Positions 58,161-64,000 of a stretch of DNA of 64,000 bases are shown here, piece by piece; positions within the stretch are counted from its first letter, which is position 1, and each line of letters opens with the position of its first letter. Position numbers and translations under genes: made by a program. The notes beneath the pieces were generated by a model, which was given only the letters and a program-made list of their open reading frames with translations, searched no databases and was not told the DNA's origin. This DNA is from Dryomyza anilis (lineage: Eukaryota; Arthropoda; Insecta; Diptera; Dryomyzidae), in contig OX638130.1 of NCBI GenBank assembly GCA_951804985.1, forward strand, positions 4,492,501 to 4,556,500, given 5' to 3'.

Positions 58161-59440
58161 ATTATATAAATAGACAGAAAAACAAATAGAAAATAGTGGA
58201 ACATTAAAACAATTAATATAATTAATTGCTCAAATACTTTATGAAATACTATAATATTAATAGTATTTTTTAGTGTACATTATTAAATATTAAAAATATT
58301 CAAATTATTTAATTTTTAATGACCGATTTTTCTTGAAATACTAACAATTTATTGAATAGAAAGAATTCTTTTGAATTTATGTGATCAAACTATTAATATA
58401 TGTACTATATAATCAATAGTTTGATGGTATATATACCATTAAGTAGATACGACACTTTACTGAAAATAGGCAAATTTAATTCTAATGTTATCCCTAATAG
58501 AAAAACTTTAAGCTGCATTTTAAATAATAAAAATATTCATCTGCTTATAATTATAACCTTTTATCGCCAGTACCCCTAGTATTATATAATCTAATGCATT
58601 TCATAAAAATAGCACGTGTTCATCACCTTTTGAAAATCGCTGATTACAAAATCAACGCCTACCATAAGATTTACTTTGATGCGTACCATGAGTCACCCCC
58701 GATTTACAGGACAACGTCCATGTTGAGGGTTATTTTCAATATGTGGCAACAAAAGCAACGACTTTCGTCTTTTTTTTTATGTAACATACTGGCAGGCAGC
58801 ATCCGCTGATGGTAACCCTGCAGCAGGGTCCTTTATGATCCGTTTTTATTGCATTTTTGTGTGCGTGCAACCCGCAGAAGAGAAAAATATCACTGAACTG
58901 GGGGTAGGGTAAATTTTATATTTATACATTTTCTTTTTTTTATATATAGCCTGCTTTTAGAACTTCGCTTTAGTCATGGGAAAAGCTTTGCATGAAAATC
59001 TATTAATCCGCCGAGGGTTGTTTTACGGCAATGTGGTGCGTCCTGCAATTGCAAAACATGCAAGACCTATGCAGGACATGGCGCGAAAATCGATATTTCA
59101 GCGGTTCTAACATTTAGCAGTCACGCAAATTATCGTCACGCACGCTGCTAGGATGTTGATGAACACCGTGCAGGTTGGAACCATACTACCTATTTTAATG
59201 GGGGAGAGTGGAGGGGGTGGATTTTGTGGTGCAGACCATATTGGCAAATTTGAACAGACATTTTCTGCACCCTTTAATAATGATTTTCGTTGATTTGTTG
59301 TGACAACTGAGGCATGAATTGGCAGTCGTCTGATGAAGTTATGATGAAAGCAATTAAAGCCAAATCTCAAGAGGTTTTTCTATTCAGTATCGATGCTTGA
59401 AATTTTTGAATAGAACTACAAAAAACCAAAAATATCAATT
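58161..59440. other. Island between inverted satellite blocks
   Basis: Positions 58161-58530 are A+T-rich. Positions 58540-59390 are near-balanced and unique-looking, with a TGGTAACCCTGCAGCAGGGTCC hairpin-like stretch (CCCTGCAGCAGGG at about 58817-58829) and GCAATTGCAAAACATGCAAG. ORFs at 58594-58809 (+) and 59107-59370 (-) have no recognised domain. It may be a regulatory region or an unrecognised exon or noncoding gene. Confidence 0.35.
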
Positions 59441-61930
59441 GTTCATTAAAAATTAAATTTTCCACTAAAAATTCAAATTTTCACTAAAAATTCAATTTTT
59501 CGCTAAAAATTCAATTTTTCACTAAAATTCAATTTTTTGCTAATAATTAAATTTTTCACTTAAATTCATTTATTCACTAAAAATTCAATTTTTCACTAAA
59601 AATTCAACTTTTCACTAGAAATTCAATTTTTCATTAAAAATTCAACGTTTCACATAAAAATTAAAATTTTCACTAAAATTCAATTTTTATAAAAATTAAA
59701 TTTTTCACTAAAAATTCAGTTTTTCACTAAAAATTTAATATTTCACTAAAAATTCAATTTTTTACTAAAAATTCAAATTTTCACTAAAAATTCAATTTTT
59801 CACTAAAAATTCAAATTTTCACTAAAAATTCAATTTTTCACTAAAAATTCAATTTTAACTTAAAATTCCAATTTTTACTAAAAATTCCAATTTTTACTAA
59901 AAATTCAAATTTTTACTAAAAATTCAAATTTTCACTAAAAATTTAATTTTTCACTAAAAATTAAATTTTTCACTAAAAATACAACTTTTCACTAAAAATT
60001 AAATTTTTCACTAAAAATTCAATTTTAACTAAAAATTCAAAATTTTACTAAAAATTCAATTTTTCACTAAAAATTCAATTTTTCACTAAAAATTCAATTT
60101 TTCACTAAAAATTCAATTTTTCACTAAAAATTCAATTTTTCACTAAAAATTCAAATTTTCACTAAAAATTTAATTTTTCACTAAAAATTCAATGTTTCAC
60201 TAAAAATTTTATATTTCACTAAAAATTCAATTTTTTACTAAAAATTAAATTTTTCACCAAAATTTTCAATAAAAATTCAATATTTCACAAAAAAATTGAA
60301 ATTTTCACTAAAATTCAATTTTTCACTAAAAATTAAATTTTTCACTAAAAATTAAATTTTTCACTAAAAATTAAATTTTTCACTAAAAATTAAATTTTTC
60401 ACTAAAAATTAAATTTTTCACTAAAAATTAAATTTTTCACTAAAAATTAAATTTTTCACTAAAATTCAATGTTTCACTATAAATTCAATGTTTCACTAAA
60501 ATTCAATGTTTCACTAAAAATTCTATGTTTCACTAAAATTCAATTTTTCACTAAAAATTCAATTTTTCACTAAAAATTCAATTTTTCACTAAAAATTCAA
60601 TTTTTCACTAAAAATTCAATTTTTCACTAAAAATTCAATTTTTCACTAAAAATTCAATTTTTCACTAAAAATTCAATTTTTCACTAAAAATTCAATTTTT
60701 CACTAAAAATTCAATTTTTCACTAAAAATTCAATTTTTCACTAAAAATTCAATTTTAACTAAAAATTCAAATTTTTACTAAAAATTCAAATTTTCACTAA
60801 AAATTTAATTTTTCACTAAAAATTCAATGTTTCACTAAAAATTTTATATTTCACTAAAAATTCAATTTTTTACTAAAAATTAAATTTTTCACCAAAATTC
60901 AAATTTTCAATAAAAATTCAATATTTCACAAAAAAATTGAAATTTTCACTAAAATTCAATTTTTCACTAAAAATTAAATTTTTCACTAAAAATTAAATTT
61001 TTCACTAAAATTCAATGTTTCACTAAAAATTCCATGTTTCACTAAAAATTCAATTTTTCTCTAAAAATTCAATTTTTCACTAAAAATTCAATTTTTCACT
61101 AAAAATTCAATTTTTCACTAAAAATTCAATTTTTCACTTAAAATTCAATTTTTCACTTAAAATTCAATTTTTCACTAAAAATTCAATTTTTCACTAAAAA
61201 TTCCATTTTCCACTAAAAATTCAATTTTTCACTAAAAATTTAATTTTTCACTAAAAATTCAATTTTTTACTAAAAATTCAAATTTTCACTAAAAATTCAA
61301 ATTTTCACTAAAAATTCAAATTTTCACTAAAAATTCAATTTTTCACTAAAAATTCAATTTTAACTTAAAATTCAAATTTTTACTAAAATTCAAATTTTCA
61401 CTAAAAATTTAATTTTTCACTAAAAATTAAATTTTTCACTAAAAATACAACTTTTCACTAAAAATTAAATTTTTCACTAAAAATACAACTTTTCACTAAA
61501 AATTAAATTTTTCACTAAAAATTCAATTTTAACTAAAAATTCAAAATTTTACTAAAAATTCAATTTTTCACTAAAAATTCAATTTTTCACTAAAAATTCA
61601 ATTTTTCACTAAAAATTCAATTTTTCACTAAAAATTCAATTTTTCACTAAAAATTCAATTTTTCACTAAAAATTCAATTTTTCACTAAAAATTCAATTTT
61701 TTACTAAAAATTCAATTTTTCACTACAAATTCAATTTTTCACTAAAAATTAAAATTTTCACTAGAAATTCAATTTTTCACTAAAAATTAAAATTTTCACT
61801 AGAAATTCAATTTTTCATTAAAAATTCAATTTTTCATTAAAAATTCAATTTTTCATTAAAAATTCAATTTTTCATTAAAAATCAAAATTATCACTAAAAA
61901 TTACATTTTTCTCAAAAAATCGCCAAAAAT
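59441..61930 (+). repeat. 19-bp satellite block F
   Basis: The largest block, 2.5 kb of AAAAATTCAATTTTTCACT. Regular cores (60060-60150, 60540-60740, 61560-61690) alternate with degenerate stretches. Higher-order duplication is visible: a segment with AATGTTTCACTAAAAATTTT, then ATATTTCACAAAAAAATTGA at about 60180-60300 recurs at about 60830-60945, and an AATACAACTTTTCACT segment near 59978 recurs near 61444. Confidence 0.93.
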
Positions 61931-63091
61931 TATTCTTTTCCTCAAAGAATCCAATTTTCTTTAAAAACTACTTTTTATCTAAAATTAATTTTTATAACTG
62001 TACTTTAAATTTTACAATTTACATGAGTACCATAATATTTCCCTTTGAACATTAAAATTCTTTTTGTAGGTAATAATAAATTTCTTTTTTATATTATTTC
62101 TTATATTTTTCACATTTCCTAATTCTGATTTACACCGCTTTATCGCTACTTTTATTAGCGATCTAAAGTATTCGGTGACTCGACAAAAAGCAGCGATTAT
62201 ATTTATATTTATGTTTGCTAGTTATTCTTTTCATAATATTTCTTACAAATTTATTCTGTCTGTATTCATTTCATGTTTCTTTGCTATTTTTACTAACGAT
62301 CACTTATAGCGGTTTCATGTTTTCATTTATCTCAGTCGCTGAGGCTCACCATATTTTAACGGTTAACATATTTTTTATTTTATAAGTATAACCTATTTTT
62401 GAAGTTAATCTTTGCGCGATGTAAAAAAAATTATCTAGTCAACCAATTGAACGTTCACGGTCACTCATTAATGAGCTAAACACTTTAAAGCACTTGATTT
62501 AATTTTAGTTTTAGTGATTTTTCTAAAATTCATAGAGCCATTTTGATCGCTACCGCTGGAGGTAACGGATGCAGCCGATAGTTAGCACAAGGCCTACCGC
62601 AACCTTAAAAATATTGCAACTCTATGGACTGCAGCCGCCGATCTTTCGTAAGTGAGAAATCAAAGAACCGGTCAGATTACTAAAGCTCAAAACTATCAAA
62701 ACAATAAAAACAAAAACTTAATTTTAGACTCTAAACGTTAAACATATTAATAATGATAATGAAAATTACAATAAAACTGTTCATGAAAATGCTAATGACG
62801 CGTAACAGGTTCTTGGAGCCTACCGAAGCGTCGGTCGTAAAGAAAGTGAGCTGCACTAATCTGTGACACGCACGATTTGAAAGGGGCAATGGGCAAATTA
62901 AAAAAAAATAAAACAAAAACCATATCAAAAGAATGAAGAAGTTATGCGAAAGATGAAGCTGTAAAAAAGCCAAACCAAAAATGGAACTAAAGTTGATCGG
63001 GAAGTTTTTGAGCCACCGCATTTGTGTAACGAAAGTCAAGTGAGTCGGACGAACTTTGTGCAGAGTAGAAGTTGAAAATTTCATTTGCAAG
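61931..63091. other. Upstream region of gene 5
   Basis: Positions 62100-62360 contain several AGCGAT/ATCGCT words. Positions 62540-62680 and 62800-63090 are near-balanced and probably include the promoter and leader of gene 5. No TATA box or initiator could be set with confidence. A 119-codon minus-strand ORF (62731-63090) overlaps the leader and has no recognised domain. Confidence 0.35.
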
Positions 63092-64000
63092 ATGAGTCAA
63101 TCGTTGATTTTATGGCTCATAATTTTTGCGCTTACAGGAGAATTTAATTTTAAAAATGGCATAGCGCAAGAATTGCCACTCGAACAATTGCTAGGTCTTG
63201 GACTGCACAATATCTTCAAGCAGAAACTATACAGTGATGGTGCGTTTATAAAAAGGGTTTAAAAATTAAAATTGTTCAAGTTAAATTAAAAATTCAAATT
63301 TACAGCACCTCAACATAATGCCAGCTATGATTTTATCATTGTCGGCGCCGGTCCCGCTGGCTGCGTGCTCGCCAATCGTCTCTCCGAGAATCCACGCTGG
63401 AGCGTATATCTCCTTGAAGCGGGCGGCACCGAGGGCGTCTTCCATCAGGTGCCCGCCATGGCGCCATATCTACAGGCCACGCACTCCAACTGGGGCTATA
63501 AATCGGTACCACAGCGTCTCGCTTGCCGCGGCATGCGTAACAACGAATGTGCGCTGCCGCGCGGCAAAGTACTCGGCGGCACGAGCTCCATCAATTTTAT
63601 GATTTACAATCGTGGCAATCGACGTGACTTTGATCGTTGGGCTGCTGCGGGCAATGAGGGTTGGTCTTATCGTGAGGTCTTGCCATATTTTTTGAAATCA
63701 GAAAATGCACAATTATCCGGTTTGCAGCATTCGCCGTTTCACAATCACTCGGGGCCGCTGTGCGTGCAGGATGTGCGTCATCGCTCTCAGTTAGCACACG
63801 CATATGTGCGCGGCGCAAAGCAGGCTGGACACCGACGCACCGACTATAATGGTGAATCGCAGCTGGGCGTCTCATATGTGCAGGCGAATACACGCGGCGG
63901 GCAACGTCATAGCGCTTTTCGCGCCTACATAGAACCCATACGTTATGAACGCAAGAATTTGCACATTTTAACGGGCGCTCGCGTTACGCGTGTGCTCATA
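63092..64000 (+). CDS. GMC oxidoreductase 5, two exons visible, 3' part outside window
   Basis: Exon 1 is 63092-63239 (ATG 63092, 49 codons plus one base): a signal peptide (about 1-25, IAQ-ELP). A 66-bp intron (63240-63305, GTGCGT...TTTACAG) splits a codon in phase 1. Exon 2 starts at 63306 and is open to the window edge, giving 281 residues. Seen: FAD-binding GAGPAG (63-68), Glu87 in LLEAGG, and GMC signature 1 (about 136-161, GKVLGGTSSINF). At about 620 residues for the family, less than half is present, and signature 2 and the catalytic His/Asn lie outside. It differs from the 41-49 kb trio in CALPRGK for CNWPRGK and in having a coding intron, so it is a separate, older branch. Substrate unknown. 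Confidence 0.92.

Noticed and set aside
5311..61930. CRISPR-like arrays
   Set aside because: The repeats are contiguous tandem satellites with no unique spacers, in a eukaryotic sequence with introns and LINEs.

Overview
The window looks like nuclear DNA of a higher (cyclorrhaphan) fly. The proteins closely resemble the clustered glucose-methanol-choline (GMC) oxidoreductases of Drosophila and tephritid flies, the one coding-region intron is 66 bp, start contexts are fly-like, and there are LINE, SINE and MITE remnants. The family cannot be fixed by reading alone. Intergenic DNA is extremely A+T-rich. The GMC genes are close to balanced composition and stand out sharply.

All recognisable host genes are GMC flavoproteins on the + strand: a 629-aa enzyme (22186-24075); a tandem pair, the first broken by a 13-bp deletion (41114-42960) and the second intact (44126-45985, 619 aa); a further paralogue (47177-49045, 622 aa); and the 5' part of a fifth, two-exon gene running off the right edge (63092-64000). 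Each intact gene keeps the N-terminal FAD-binding GxGxxG, both GMC signatures and a C-terminal His/Asn pair. Most have a signal peptide and should be secreted or act in the secretory pathway. Substrates are unknown. In Drosophila the equivalent cluster lies inside an intron of flotillin-2, so this whole window may be intronic to a host gene, but no such exon is visible.

Layout: 1-20.3 kb is gene-free, with a foldback MITE (339-640), a SINE with a perfect 14-bp target duplication (1111-1419), a 17-bp-TIR MITE (4298-4730), a TIR element (10821-11530), an RTE-like LINE 3' end (12226-12475) and four blocks of a 19-bp satellite. 20.3-22 kb is a degenerate 16-bp CTCGGG array just upstream of gene 1. 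24.2-25.6 kb is a 10-bp array. 27.5-33.6 kb is HindIII-motif (AAGCTT) repeat DNA interrupted by a 771-bp MITE-like element. 38-39 kb holds a 415-bp dimer with TIRs. 40.7-49 kb is the compact three-gene GMC block. 49.1-50.1 kb is an 11-bp AAAGACAGTTT array. 53.1-55.1 kb is a minus-strand, 5'-truncated LINE with a stop codon. 57-62 kb carries two large 19-bp arrays in opposite orientation around a more balanced island.

The most unusual feature is the repeat landscape. Nearly every spacer is built from its own short-period satellite. One family, the 19-bp unit with a 15-nt internal palindrome, recurs in six blocks and both orientations, so two pairs of blocks could fold into kilobase-scale hairpins.
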